Below, piece by piece: positions 1-10,700 of a stretch of 64,000 bases of DNA. The DNA lies in the NCBI RefSeq assembly GCF_029210385.1, contig NZ_JARGDQ010000006.1, positions 62,001-126,000 on the forward strand, written 5' to 3'. The translations under genes and the position numbers were made by a program. How positions within the stretch are numbered: the stretch's first letter is position 1; the number at the start of each line of letters is the position of its first letter. The notes beneath the pieces are model-generated. The model did no database searches. It was not told the origin of the DNA and saw only the letters and a program-made list of their open reading frames with translations. Source of the stretch: Desulfurivibrio dismutans (lineage in GTDB: Bacteria > Desulfobacterota > Desulfobulbia > Desulfobulbales > Desulfurivibrionaceae).

Positions 1-1
1 C

Positions 2-844
2 GGCCGGAAGATCCTCATAGCCACTCAGGTTGCCGAGCAGAGTCTTGATCTTGATTTTGATGTGATCGCCACCGACCTCGCCCCTATTGACCTTATCCTT
101 CAACGGGCAGGTCGTTTGTGGCGACATAAGCGGGATCAGGTGGAAAGAGGTGGGGTCCGCGAACCGCTCCTCCTGGTGGCGGGATTGGCCGGCGATGAGC
201 CGCCCGCATTCGGAAAGCCGCTTTGGTGGGGAAAAGTGTACCGCGAAGACCTGCTCCTGTATACCTGGAGCCTGTTGCAAAAAAGGCAACATCTGACTCT
301 ACCGGACGAAATAGATACCTTGGTGCAGACAGTTTACGAGGAACTGGTGGAGATGCCTGACTCCCTACGGGATCGGGCGAACAAAGCTCTGATGGACGAG
401 GATGGAAAAGATTGCGCGCATCGAGGACAAGCCAGTCAGGCGATCATCGGCCTTCCCGACGATGCTTCATGGAACGAACCTGGCCGATTTGTGCGCTACG
501 ACGAGAACCATCCAAACGTACATCGAACGCTGACGGCCCAGACAAGGCTTGGTGAAGAGTCAGCGGTGGTGATTCCGTTCTGTCCGGCAGACGGTTTCCG
601 CCCGGAAATTATGCCGGACTTTGAGCAGGCCAAGCAATGGTTTCAGCGGGCCGTGGGCCTGTCGCGTAAAGGTGTAATCAGGAAACTCCAGGCCCAGGGT
701 TTACCGGCTGGCTGGAAAAAGTCGCCGCTTCTGCGCAACTGTTTTCCACTGGTATTGAACACGGAAGGGCACTGGCAGGAGGATACAGCCGTGCGGTTGG
801 ATAAGGATTTAGGCGTGGTGTACGAGCAAAAGGAGGATGCATGA
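2..844 (+). CDS. cas3: Cas3 helicase-nuclease, C-terminal part (type I-E)
   Basis: Partial: the gene runs in from the left edge and about 280 residues are visible. Cas3 is the Cascade-recruited nuclease-helicase that degrades target DNA. The visible part begins at helicase motif V (ATQVAEQSLDLDFD, residues about 8-21 of the fragment) and motif VI (QRAGRLWRH, about 36-44), followed by the Cas3 C-terminal domain. The HD nuclease domain and Walker A motif lie outside the window. The stop overlaps the cas8e start as ATGA, which suggests translational coupling. Identity is secure from the motifs and the following Cascade genes. Confidence 0.93.
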   Translation, partial: GRKILIATQVAEQSLDLDFDVIATDLAPIDLILQRAGRLWRHKRDQVERGGVREPLLLVAGLAGDEPPAFGKPLWWGKVYREDLLLYTWSLLQKRQHLTLPDEIDTLVQTVYEELVEMPDSLRDRANKALMDEDGKDCAHRGQASQAIIGLPDDASWNEPGRFVRYDENHPNVHRTLTAQTRLGEESAVVIPFCPADGFRPEIMPDFEQAKQWFQRAVGLSRKGVIRKLQAQGLPAGWKKSPLLRNCFPLVLNTEGHWQEDTAVRLDKDLGVVYEQKEDA

Positions 845-2361
845 GCCGATTTAACCTGATTGATGAGCAATGGATTCCGGTGCGCTATCCCGATGGCCTT
901 AGAGGCGAACTGGGCATTCGTGACACCCTGCTGCGGGCAGCGGAAATCGAGTCCATCGAAGATCCTTCGCCCTTGGTGGTGGCGGCCCTGCACCGCTTCC
1001 TGCTTGCAGTGCTGTATCGAGCGCTGGAAGGTCCGACCGACATTGATCAGGCCAAGGCCCTGTTCAGGAGCGGCCTGCCCGGTGAGATAATAGCGGCTTA
1101 CCTGGAAAAGTGGCGAAATCGATTCTGGCTATTCGATGAGAATTACCCCTTTGGCCAGATACCGACTTTTACTCCAAAAATATGGAGGGCTTGGACCGTC
1201 CTTGCAGCCGAGCATAATGCTGACAATGCCAAGGTTCTCTTCGATCATATTGATGTCACAGCATCGGGAACCATTTCCGAAGCTGCCGCAACCCGCTGGC
1301 TTTTGGCAACCCAGACTTTTTCGGTGAGCTGCGGCAAGAGCGAGCTTTCCCATACCGGCACAGCTCCATCGGCGACTGCGGCTATGGTCCTGCCGCGTGG
1401 TCACAATCTCCAGGATACACTTCTCCTTGCACTTGTCTGGCAAAATCGGGAGGTTCTTGCCCAGGATCTCCCGTTGTGGGAGAGAGAACCTGAATCGGTT
1501 GAAACGCTGCAAAAAGGGGTTGGTCGCCTCGCAAGCGGTTTGGCTGACCGGTACACCTGGCGGATCAGGGCAATACGTTTCGCGGGAAATGGGGCCGGGA
1601 TAGATAAATTGGCCTTTGCTTCCGGGGTGGGAAATACTTTATCTGATCAGCTTGATCCCATGCTTGCTTACCGGAAGGACGAGAAAAAAGGCTTGCTCCC
1701 CATTCAGTTCAAGGAGAGGGGAATCTGGCGGGATTTCGATTCCCTTTTGCCTGATGGGTCAAAGCAGGCTCCTCGGGTGATCGAACATGCGGCGGAGTTG
1801 GGCAAAATGATTCCGGAGCGGTTTCCACAGTCGGTAATGGTGGTAGGTCAAGCCAACAACAAGGCGAAAATCGAGTTTTGGCGACTTGAGCGTTTTGCCC
1901 TGCCCAAAGCTTTGGTCGGTGATCGTCTTGTCCGGGAGGAAATAAGGCAGCTTCTTGCCGATGCAGAGGATACCCAAAAGGCTCTCTGGTTAGCTTGTCG
2001 AACCTATGCCGGTTCGTTAATGAGTCGTGGTGAACGAGAGCCAACGACAAAAGATATCAACGGTTTTATAGATCAAATACCGTCGACTCCCTGGTACTGG
2101 TCCTCCCTTGAAGCCAGGTTTCACGAAGTTTTGCGTGAATACAATATAGAGCGAGACAGTGAAGAAATTCGTTGCAGTTGGCTAAAGGTTATCCGCGACA
2201 CTTTGCGTAACGCGTGGGGCAAGCACAGCGCCTCGGTCTCCGTGGGGGGGGACGCTTGGGCCATACGTGCCCTGGTGAAGGCCGAGAGGCATATCGCCCG
2301 CAAGATGAAGGAACTTAGTGACAAGATTAAAAAACTCGAACCGCACAAGGAGGCACCATGA
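841..2361 (+). CDS. cas8e: Cascade large subunit Cas8e (Cse1/CasA)
   Basis: 506 residues, normal length for Cse1. This subunit of the type I-E surveillance complex reads the PAM and recruits Cas3. The N-terminus FNLIDEQWIPVRYPDG (residues 4-19) is the family signature, and the C-terminal half is rich in charged helices as in the four-helix bundle of Cse1. The start is ATG at 841, overlapping the cas3 stop, with AGGAGG at 831-836. The end overlaps cse2 by ATGA. Family assignment rests on the N-terminal signature and on position between cas3 and cse2. Confidence 0.95.
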   Translation: MSRFNLIDEQWIPVRYPDGLRGELGIRDTLLRAAEIESIEDPSPLVVAALHRFLLAVLYRALEGPTDIDQAKALFRSGLPGEIIAAYLEKWRNRFWLFDENYPFGQIPTFTPKIWRAWTVLAAEHNADNAKVLFDHIDVTASGTISEAAATRWLLATQTFSVSCGKSELSHTGTAPSATAAMVLPRGHNLQDTLLLALVWQNREVLAQDLPLWEREPESVETLQKGVGRLASGLADRYTWRIRAIRFAGNGAGIDKLAFASGVGNTLSDQLDPMLAYRKDEKKGLLPIQFKERGIWRDFDSLLPDGSKQAPRVIEHAAELGKMIPERFPQSVMVVGQANNKAKIEFWRLERFALPKALVGDRLVREEIRQLLADAEDTQKALWLACRTYAGSLMSRGEREPTTKDINGFIDQIPSTPWYWSSLEARFHEVLREYNIERDSEEIRCSWLKVIRDTLRNAWGKHSASVSVGGDAWAIRALVKAERHIARKMKELSDKIKKLEPHKEAP

Positions 2362-2891
2362 CCGGATTCATTGAGTGGCTGGAGAATCTTAGCAAGAAGG
2401 ATACCAAGGTACGGGCCGTGCTGCGGCGAAGCCTTTCTTTTTACCCTGGAACACATGTCCCAGCTTTCCCTTATGTTGAACCTTTTATTAAAGATGAGGG
2501 GAATTCATGGCGGCGGGAGATGTTTTATCTGGTGGCCGGGGTCTGGGCTGCCCACTGGCGTGAGGGACGAGCCGGAGCTCCGATGACCCTGCCTAGAGCT
2601 TGTGCGACGTACCAGACAAAAAGCGACTCAGCCAGCATTGAACGCCGTTTTATTTCTTTGTTGGATGCAGATCGGGATCAGTTGCCTCATCGCTTGCGGC
2701 AGATGGTGGCGCTGCTTAAGGACTACAGCCTGGATTTTGCCTCCCTGCTTCGGAATGAAAAGACTAAAAATGGGCTGCTCAATTGGCTTGATCCGCAAAA
2801 ACGCACCCAGAATGCCTGGGCTCGTGAATATTACAAAACTATGGGACAAGAAACGACAACCGAACCTATTACCGAGGAGGAAAGTAAATGA
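2358..2891 (+). CDS. cse2: Cascade small subunit Cse2 (CasB)
   Basis: 177 residues, in the usual range for Cse2. It forms the dimeric belly of type I-E Cascade and helps hold target DNA. The sequence is alpha-helical and basic, with [17 protein letters not shown] near residues 51-67 and [20 protein letters not shown] near 94-113, both typical of the family. It starts four bases inside cas8e (ATGA) and ends four bases inside cas7e, so the whole complex is translationally chained. The last codons before cas7e hold a GAGGAGGAAAG Shine-Dalgarno stretch. Confidence 0.94.
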   Translation: MTGFIEWLENLSKKDTKVRAVLRRSLSFYPGTHVPAFPYVEPFIKDEGNSWRREMFYLVAGVWAAHWREGRAGAPMTLPRACATYQTKSDSASIERRFISLLDADRDQLPHRLRQMVALLKDYSLDFASLLRNEKTKNGLLNWLDPQKRTQNAWAREYYKTMGQETTTEPITEEESK

Positions 2892-4045
2892 AAACCCTGG
2901 TCGAAATCCATGCCTTACAGAATTTTGCCCCATCGAACCTGAATCGTGACGATACCGGCGCTCCGAAGGATGCTTTTTTCGGTGGTACCCGCCGCGCCCG
3001 GATTTCCAGTCAATGCCTAAAAAGAGCGATCCGCCAACATTTCAAGGAGATGGTCAAGCATGACACTTTGTCCGCAAGCGATGTCGCGGTCCGAACAAAG
3101 CGGGTTTTAGATGCAGTGACAGAAGCATTGATCAAAAAAGATAAACCAAAGGACGAGGCGTCCGAGAAAGCCCGTCTGGCCTTGGCGGCCATGGAATTGA
3201 AGGTAAAAGACGACGGCAAGAGCGAATATCTTCTTTTCCTTGGTCAGCAGGAAATCACAAATGTTGCCGGAATCATCAACGAAAAGTGGGACTCCATCAT
3301 CCAGGCTGCACCCAGTAATGAAGAGAAAAAGCCCGGTAAGGCCAAGAAACAAGCTGCCCAGGCAGCTGACCCGGAACTTAAAAAGGCTCTTGATAAAGTC
3401 TTTGATGGCGGCAAGGCCGTGGATGTGGCGCTTTTCGGTCGTATGCTGGCCGATATGCCGGCAAAGAATCAGGATGCGGCCTGTCAGGTGGCCCATGCCA
3501 TCTCGACCCACGCAGTGGACCGTGAGTTCGACTTCTACACCGCCGTTGACGACCGCAAGCCTGATGATAACTCTGGCGCGGACATGATGGGCACGGTGGA
3601 GTTCAACTCTGCCTGTTTCTACCGTTACGCGGTGGTGGATTGGGAGCAGTTGGTGAAAAACCTTCAAGGCGACTCGGAACTGGCTGCAAAGGGTCTGCGG
3701 GCCTTTCTTGATGGCTTTGTAGTTGCCGAACCCACCGGCAAACAAAATACTTTTGCCGCCCATAACCCGCCAGAATTTGTGGCGATTTCGGTTCGCCGCA
3801 ATACCGCCCCCCGCAATCTGGCCAATGCCTTCGAGGCGGCCGTTCGAGTGCGCAAAGATGAATCACTTACCGGCAAATCGGTCGAGGCCATTAAACAGAA
3901 GGCAACTGCGTTGCAGTCTGCCTATGGCGGCGATGGAAAAACCTTTGTGCTCAACCTCACCGGAGCTAAGGCGGATGATTTGGGTGCCACCCTGGAAACC
4001 CTTAAGGATATGCTCGATCAGACCCTTATTGCCGTTAAGGAGTGA
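2888..4045 (+). CDS. cas7e: Cascade backbone subunit Cas7e (CasC/Cse4)
   Basis: 385 residues. Six copies of this RAMP subunit coat the crRNA spacer in type I-E Cascade. The N-terminal signature is clear: [20 protein letters not shown] (residues 13-32) followed by [17 protein letters not shown] lysine- and alanine-rich low-complexity stretch near residues 145-162 ([19 protein letters not shown]) is probably a flexible insertion. It starts on an ATGA overlap with cse2 and ends 4 bp before the cas5e ATG. Confidence 0.95.
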   Translation: MKTLVEIHALQNFAPSNLNRDDTGAPKDAFFGGTRRARISSQCLKRAIRQHFKEMVKHDTLSASDVAVRTKRVLDAVTEALIKKDKPKDEASEKARLALAAMELKVKDDGKSEYLLFLGQQEITNVAGIINEKWDSIIQAAPSNEEKKPGKAKKQAAQAADPELKKALDKVFDGGKAVDVALFGRMLADMPAKNQDAACQVAHAISTHAVDREFDFYTAVDDRKPDDNSGADMMGTVEFNSACFYRYAVVDWEQLVKNLQGDSELAAKGLRAFLDGFVVAEPTGKQNTFAAHNPPEFVAISVRRNTAPRNLANAFEAAVRVRKDESLTGKSVEAIKQKATALQSAYGGDGKTFVLNLTGAKADDLGATLETLKDMLDQTLIAVKE

Positions 4046-4049
4046 AACC

Positions 4050-4745
4050 ATGCCAACCTTACTGCTTCGACTGGTAGGCCCCATGCAATCTTGGGGCACT
4101 ACCAGCCGCTTCGATCAACGCGATACCGGAAAGGAGCCGAGCAAATCCGGGGTGATTGGGCTCATCGCCGCTGCATTGGGGATTGACCGGGAGAACTGGA
4201 ATGACTTAGAGCCGCTTACTCGTCTCATGATGGGAGTGCGGCATGATCGGCCGGGGGTGCTCAAACGGGATTATCAGACAGCTGGCTGCGCCAGGGATGA
4301 CACCATCATTCGGGCGGATGGATCACCCTCTAAGGATGGCGTGGTTTCAAGCCGATTCTACCTTGCCGATGCAGCTTTCCTTGTAGGTTTGGAAGGAAAC
4401 GACTGTAGACTTTTCGAAAAAGTGCAAATAGCCCTCCGCAACCCTTGTTGGCCACTGGCGCTGGGGCGTAAATCCTATGTGCCATCCGAACCGGTCTGGA
4501 TCAAGGATGGTATCCAAGAAATGCCGTTACGGAAACTCCTGGAAAGATGGCCGTGGATTGCTTCGGCCCGGAAAGGGGAAATGACGCCGGAGAACTTTTT
4601 GATTTCTTACGAATCACCGTACGGCTCTGGCATCCTCAGGATGGATCAACCTCTTTCCTCCTTTGCCGAGCGGCGCTTCGGGGCGCGGTTCGTTCGCTCG
4701 GAATTGATTCCCTTTTCGCAGGGGGTGGCCCATGTTTCTGCATAG
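4050..4745 (+). CDS. cas5e: Cascade subunit Cas5e (CasD)
   Basis: 231 residues from the ATG at 4050, chosen because it follows the cas7e stop by 4 bp and gives the conserved Cas5e N-terminus (LLLRLVGPMQSWGTTSRFD, residues 4-22). The same frame is open far upstream inside cas7e, but that part has no Cas5 similarity. Cas5e binds the 5-prime handle of the crRNA and caps the Cas7 backbone. Its last 14 bases overlap cas6e. The Shine-Dalgarno is AAGGAG at 4036-4041, inside the cas7e end. Confidence 0.94.
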   Translation: MPTLLLRLVGPMQSWGTTSRFDQRDTGKEPSKSGVIGLIAAALGIDRENWNDLEPLTRLMMGVRHDRPGVLKRDYQTAGCARDDTIIRADGSPSKDGVVSSRFYLADAAFLVGLEGNDCRLFEKVQIALRNPCWPLALGRKSYVPSEPVWIKDGIQEMPLRKLLERWPWIASARKGEMTPENFLISYESPYGSGILRMDQPLSSFAERRFGARFVRSELIPFSQGVAHVSA

Positions 4746-5409
4746 AATTCATCTTAATCCCAGGTCCAGGGAAGCGAGGCGGGATATTGCCGACCCTTAC
4801 CAGTTTCACTCTACCCTGTGCCGGGCCTTCAGCGGGCCGGAGACTAAATGTCCGCCCGGCGAGTTCCTCTGGCGGCTTGAACCGGAAAGCGACCAGAGTG
4901 GACGGCCACGCATTCTTGTCCAAAGCCGGGAGTTACCCAATTGGGCCGTTCTTCCCATCGGTTGGCTCGATGAGGCGGAGCCAGCCATTGACCTGTGCGA
5001 CCGGCTGCGGCTTGACGCAATCAAAGCCGGGCAGCGTTTCCGCTTCCGCTTGCGTGCCAATCCCTGCGTGACTCGGAACGGAAAACGGTTGGGATTGTTG
5101 CGGCGAGAGGAGCAAGAAGCTTGGCTTGCCAGAAAAGGCGGGCGGCATGGGTTTTCGCTGCCGCAATCGGTATCCCTTGATTTCTCAGGTCATTCAAAAG
5201 AAGGAGCCGATGTCTGGATTTCGCAGGAGATTATGCTTCGGGGGAGGCAGCATTCCGGGAATGGTATTCGCATCTTTTCGGTGCTCTACGATGGTTTCCT
5301 GCTAGTTACTGAGCCGGAGGCATTTCGAATCACTCTGCAAAACGGCATTGGACACGGCAAAGCCCTAGGGCTTGGGCTTTTGTCAGTGGCACCGGCTGGC
5401 TATGAGTAA
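4732..5409 (+). CDS. cas6e: crRNA-processing endoribonuclease Cas6e (CasE)
   Basis: 225 residues, normal for Cas6e. It cleaves the pre-crRNA at the base of the repeat hairpin and stays bound to the 3-prime end of the crRNA. The N-terminus MFLHRIHLNPRSREARRDIA and the glycine-rich loop near the C-terminus (GIGHGKALGLGLLSVAP) are diagnostic. It overlaps cas5e by 14 bp. Unlike a standard I-E operon, it is followed after 39 bp by a RhuM-Fic gene rather than by cas1. The array downstream carries the CCCCGC/GCGGGG hairpin that Cas6e recognises. Confidence 0.95.
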   Translation: MFLHRIHLNPRSREARRDIADPYQFHSTLCRAFSGPETKCPPGEFLWRLEPESDQSGRPRILVQSRELPNWAVLPIGWLDEAEPAIDLCDRLRLDAIKAGQRFRFRLRANPCVTRNGKRLGLLRREEQEAWLARKGGRHGFSLPQSVSLDFSGHSKEGADVWISQEIMLRGRQHSGNGIRIFSVLYDGFLLVTEPEAFRITLQNGIGHGKALGLGLLSVAPAGYE

Positions 5410-5425
5410 TTTTGGCCAATATCTA

Positions 5426-5437
5426 TTGCAAATGCAA
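5426..5437. promoter_or_regulatory. Inverted repeat TTGCA-AA-TGCAA before RhuM-Fic
   Basis: A perfect 5-bp inverted repeat with a 2-bp centre lies in the 39-bp gap between cas6e and the RhuM-Fic start, just before the AAAAGGA Shine-Dalgarno (5436-5442). The same half-sites with an AAAAA centre occur inside the gene at 5645-5659. The RhuM N-terminus looks like a DNA-binding domain, so this is a candidate autoregulatory site. That role is inference. Confidence 0.35.
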
Positions 5438-5448
5438 AAGGACATACC

Positions 5449-6434
5449 ATGAAACCCGATCTTGGCGAAATCATCCTCTATCAGTCCGAGGACGGCAGTA
5501 GCGCCCTTGATGTGTACCTAAAGGACGAGTCGGTTTGGCTGACCCTGAACCAGATGGCAGAGCTTTTTGGTCGTGACAAGTCCGTAATTTCTCGCCATTT
5601 AAATAATGTTTTTCGGGATAAGGAGTTGGCCAGGGCGGCAGTTGTTGCAAAAAATGCAACAACTGCCGCCGATGGCAAGACGTATCAGGTTGAGTATTTC
5701 AGCCTCGACGCCATTATCTCCGTGGGCTACCGGGTCAACTCCATGCGTGGCACCCAATTCCGCATTTGGGCCACCGGGGTGCTGAAGGATCATCTGGTGC
5801 AGGGCTATACCCTTAACCAACGGCGGCTGGCAGAGAAAGGAGTTGCCGAACTAAAGCAGGCCATGTCGCTGCTGGCCAACACTTTGGAGAGCCATGATCT
5901 GATCAACGAGGAAGGCAGAGCGGTGTTGAACGTGGTCAATCGCTATGCCCGTACCTGGCAGCTTCTTCTTCAATACGACGAGGATTGCTTGCCGATGCCG
6001 GAAGCGCGGCAACAAGCCGGGGCGGGGCTCCGAATCGAAGAAATCCGTCAGGCTATCGATGCTCTTAAAAAGCATCTGATGGAAAGGGGTGAGGCCACCG
6101 ACCTTTTTGGACAGGAACGTGGCCATGGGTTGTCCGGCATCATCGGGGCGGTGCAGCAATCCTTCGGTGGCCAGGAACTTTATCCGAGTATAGAGGAAAA
6201 GGCGGCCCATCTCCTCTATTTTGTTATCAAAGATCACCCCTTCAGCGATGGCAACAAGCGGATCGGTTCTTTTCTCTTTGTGCTATATTTACAACAAAAT
6301 GGTCTGGAGAACGGGGGGCGATTCGACAACCGGGCGCTGGTGGCCCTGGCTCTTTTGACTGCGGCCAGTGATTCAGGGGCCAAGGAATTGATGATCCGGT
6401 TGATGCTGAACCTGCTTGCGGAGAGACAGGACCC

Positions 6435-6438
<4 letters not shown>
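5449..6438 (+). CDS. RhuM-family DNA-binding domain fused to a Fic/Doc domain, inside the cas operon
   Basis: 329 residues. The N-terminal half matches the virulence RhuM family: a helix-turn-helix-like stretch WLTLNQMAELFGRDKSVISR (residues 27-46) and the conserved block SLDAIISVGYRVNSMRGTQF (about 85-104). The C-terminal half is a Fic fold with HPFSDGNKR starting at His263. Fic AMPylases have HxFx(D/E)GNGRxxR. Here the Gly before Arg is Lys and the last Arg is missing, which is closer to Doc, a kinase of EF-Tu, so the transferred group is uncertain. The gene sits between cas6e and cas1, starts after AAAAGGA, and ends in an ATGA overlap with cas1, so it should be co-expressed with the adaptation genes. 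No separate antitoxin gene adjoins it. Confidence 0.85.
5634..5670. repeat. Perfect 16-bp hairpin with A5 loop inside RhuM-Fic
   Basis: Arms at 5634-5649 and 5655-5670 are exact reverse complements (GGCGGCAGTTGTTGCA on the left) around five A residues. It lies in codons for AAVVAKNATTAA. Its core TTGCA-AAAAA-TGCAA repeats the half-sites seen before the start codon at 5426-5437. It could be an mRNA hairpin that separates Cascade from cas1-cas2 expression, or a protein binding site. There is no T-run on the coding strand, so it is not a standard terminator. Confidence 0.55.
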
Positions 6439-7626
<1,188 letters not shown>

Positions 7627-7719
7627 AGCCAAACCGTAATGAGTCGGAAATTTAGAGAATCTTTTGGTAGCTTTTTGCTCTTTGAAAATTGAATGGAATT
7701 GCAAAGAGTTGGAAGAAGT
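7627..7719 (+). promoter_or_regulatory. CRISPR leader of the type I-E array
   Basis: 93 bp between the cas2 stop and the first repeat, distinctly more AT-rich than the flanking genes, with runs such as GCTTTTTGCTCTTTGAAAAT. Position next to cas1-cas2 and directly before the first repeat makes it the leader that drives array transcription and marks where new spacers enter. CAAAGAGTTGGAA just before the first repeat is a poor two-mismatch fit to the inverted IHF consensus. I would not claim an IHF site on that. Confidence 0.75.
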
Positions 7720-10700
7720 ATGTTCCCCGCACCCGCGGGGATGAACCGAATCCGTCCCGATGCTGCGGAAAGACATCAGCATGTTCCCCGCACCCGCGGG
7801 GATGAACCGCGTCCCGGAGTTTGGCGGTGATGCTCAGATTGATGTTCCCCGCACCCGCGGGGATGAACCGGTTGAGCATCCTGATTAGCAGGAAGCGGTA
7901 AGATGTTCCCCGCACCCGCGGGGATGAACCGTACCTGCGAACCGAGAAACCCAAGGCGCCAGCATGTTCCCCGCACCCGCGGGGATGAACCGCCCCAATA
8001 TGTAGTAAAACCAAAAACCAGGAGATGTTCCCCGCACCCGCGGGGATGAACCGGAGCTGCGGGAGGCGGTATCGGTGATGGAGCAATGTTCCCCGCACCC
8101 GCGGGGATGAACCGTTCGTATGCGGGGCCGTTTTGAGCTTTGATCAATGTTCCCCGCACCCGCGGGGATGAACCGAACGACGCTCAAGGGTACGGCTCCG
8201 CGATCACATGTTCCCCGCACCCGCGGGGATGAACCGAGTTTTGCGCTGATCTGGTGGCGCTGGTGGAGATGTTCCCCGCACCCGCGGGGATGAACCGATG
8301 CGAGAATTAAAAAACACCATTTGTTTTATATGTTCCCCGCACCCGCGGGGATGAACCGGTCATGGCCGCCGCTGCCGCTGCTGGTGGAGCATGTTCCCCG
8401 CACCCGCGGGGATGAACCGACCAATATTGAAAAATTCATCGACCACATGGAATGTTCCCCGCACCCGCGGGGATGAACCGATTGATGATGTAGGCGCCAT
8501 TGAAATCAACGAATGTTCCCCGCACCCGCGGGGATGAACCGTACCGTTTTTACCCGACGCCGGAGCAAGAAAAATGTTCCCCGCACCCGCGGGGATGAAC
8601 CGGTGGAAGATAGCGCGCCCATTGGGGGCAAAGAATGTTCCCCGCACCCGCGGGGATGAACCGCCCTGCTGGATGACAAAGCACAGGCACACGAAATGTT
8701 CCCCGCACCCGCGGGGATGAACCGGTCCAGGAGGAAGGAAAAAGCTACCGGGATGCATGTTCCCCGCACCCGCGGGGATGAACCGAGGTCACATTAAACC
8801 CCTTGCCTCAAGAAATGATGTTCCCCGCACCCGCGGGGATGAACCGCTGGCCAGCACGTCCCGGCCCTGGTGGCACTCATGTTCCCCGCACCCGCGGGGA
8901 TGAACCGACGGAAGCCTTACGCATATCGGGGATAATCCGATGTTCCCCGCACCCGCGGGGATGAACCGGCGCGGACATCTGGAAGGAAAAGAACTGGCGA
9001 ATGTTCCCCGCACCCGCGGGGATGAACCGACACGGCAATCCACGGGGGGCTGAGATTATGCATGTTCCCCGCACCCGCGGGGATGAACCGCCGACCCGGT
9101 TGCACCAGCGTTTACCATCCCAATGTTCCCCGCACCCGCGGGGATGAACCGGTGCGGATATAGGCATTGCGGTTGGTATCGCCATGTTCCCCGCACCCGC
9201 GGGGATGAACCGCAGGTTTTGACCGTCTTCCGGACGTGGGGATTATGTTCCCCGCACCCGCGGGGATGAACCGCTGAGCGCCTGTCTCGCATCCTTAAAA
9301 CTGGTATGTTCCCCGCACCCGCGGGGATGAACCGACTACCACCAGTGCTGCTCATGGGGATGATTAATGTTCCCCGCACCCGCGGGGATGAACCGAGGTT
9401 GGCCCCGTAATTCTCCGTGGTTATGGTATGTTCCCCGCACCCGCGGGGATGAACCGACGCGGACATCTGGAAGGAAAAGAACTGGCGAATGTTCCCCGCA
9501 CCCGCGGGGATGAACCGAGCGTTATAATTTGGTATTGGGATTGCGGGGCATGTTCCCCGCACCCGCGGGGATGAACCGGATCAGAAATACACCTGCCAGA
9601 AGTGCGGGGCATGTTCCCCGCACCCGCGGGGATGAACCGCCCACTTGCACCACGTCGGCCCCGGTGATCAGATGTTCCCCGCACCCGCGGGGATGAACCG
9701 CCAATAGTCTGCGTTCTTTCTCACCTCGTCAAATGTTCCCCGCACCCGCGGGGATGAACCGACCAGCCCTTGCCGCTGTCGGGGTGGAGATTCATGTTCC
9801 CCGCACCCGCGGGGATGAACCGCGTAGATCGAAAAAATAGACATCAGAACACGGATGTTCCCCGCACCCGCGGGGATGAACCGCGTTGCAGCGGGGGTTG
9901 TCGTGTGCGTTTGTTATGTTCCCCCCACCCGCGGGGATGAACCGGCCACCTGACCCGGCACAAGATCGGGGTGGAAATGTTCCCCGCACCCGCGGGATGA
10001 ACCGTTGGATCGGGCAGCACCACCCCTGCCAACACCATGTTCCCCGCACCCGCGGGGATGAACCGGCACGGTTGCGGCGGAAAAATCCGGTCGTTTCATG
10101 TTCCCCGCACCCGCGGGGATGAACCGAGCTTGAGCAAGACCACACGCTGGCGGCGGGCATGTTCCCCGCACCCGCGGGGATGAACCGCGTTTTGAAATTA
10201 CCAGCAACACCCGGAACAGATGTTCCCCGCACCCGCGGGGATGAACCGCGCTACCTTGCTGCTTCCCGGGGACTGCGGGTATGTTCCCCGCACCCGCGGG
10301 GATGAACCGCTCTTTTATGCCGTCGATTTTGAGCATTAGTAATGTTCCCCGCACCCGCGGGGATGAACCGCGCAACATCGCCGCCACCGCCCCAACGGTC
10401 AAATGTTCCCCGCACCCGCGGGGATGAACCGAGCAACCGAAATACGAGACAGGGAAAAACATCATGTTCCCCGCACCCGCGGGGATGAACCGCCCATTGC
10501 CGGGCTGGCCCTGACGATGGACCGATGTTCCCCGCACCCGCGGGGATGAACCGATACCAACACTTGCGGCACTTGCACGGCCACCATGTTCCCCGCACCC
10601 GCGGGGATGAACCGATGTGAATCTAGAATGGACAGCAGGCATGGTCATGTTCCCCGCACCCGCGGGGATGAACCGATCGCCGCCAACACGGAGAAATACC

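Noticed and set aside
7702-7714. IHF-like site directly before the first CRISPR repeat
   Set aside because: Two mismatches in the six conserved bases of one half, and closer to the repeat than the known E. coli site. Too weak to claim.
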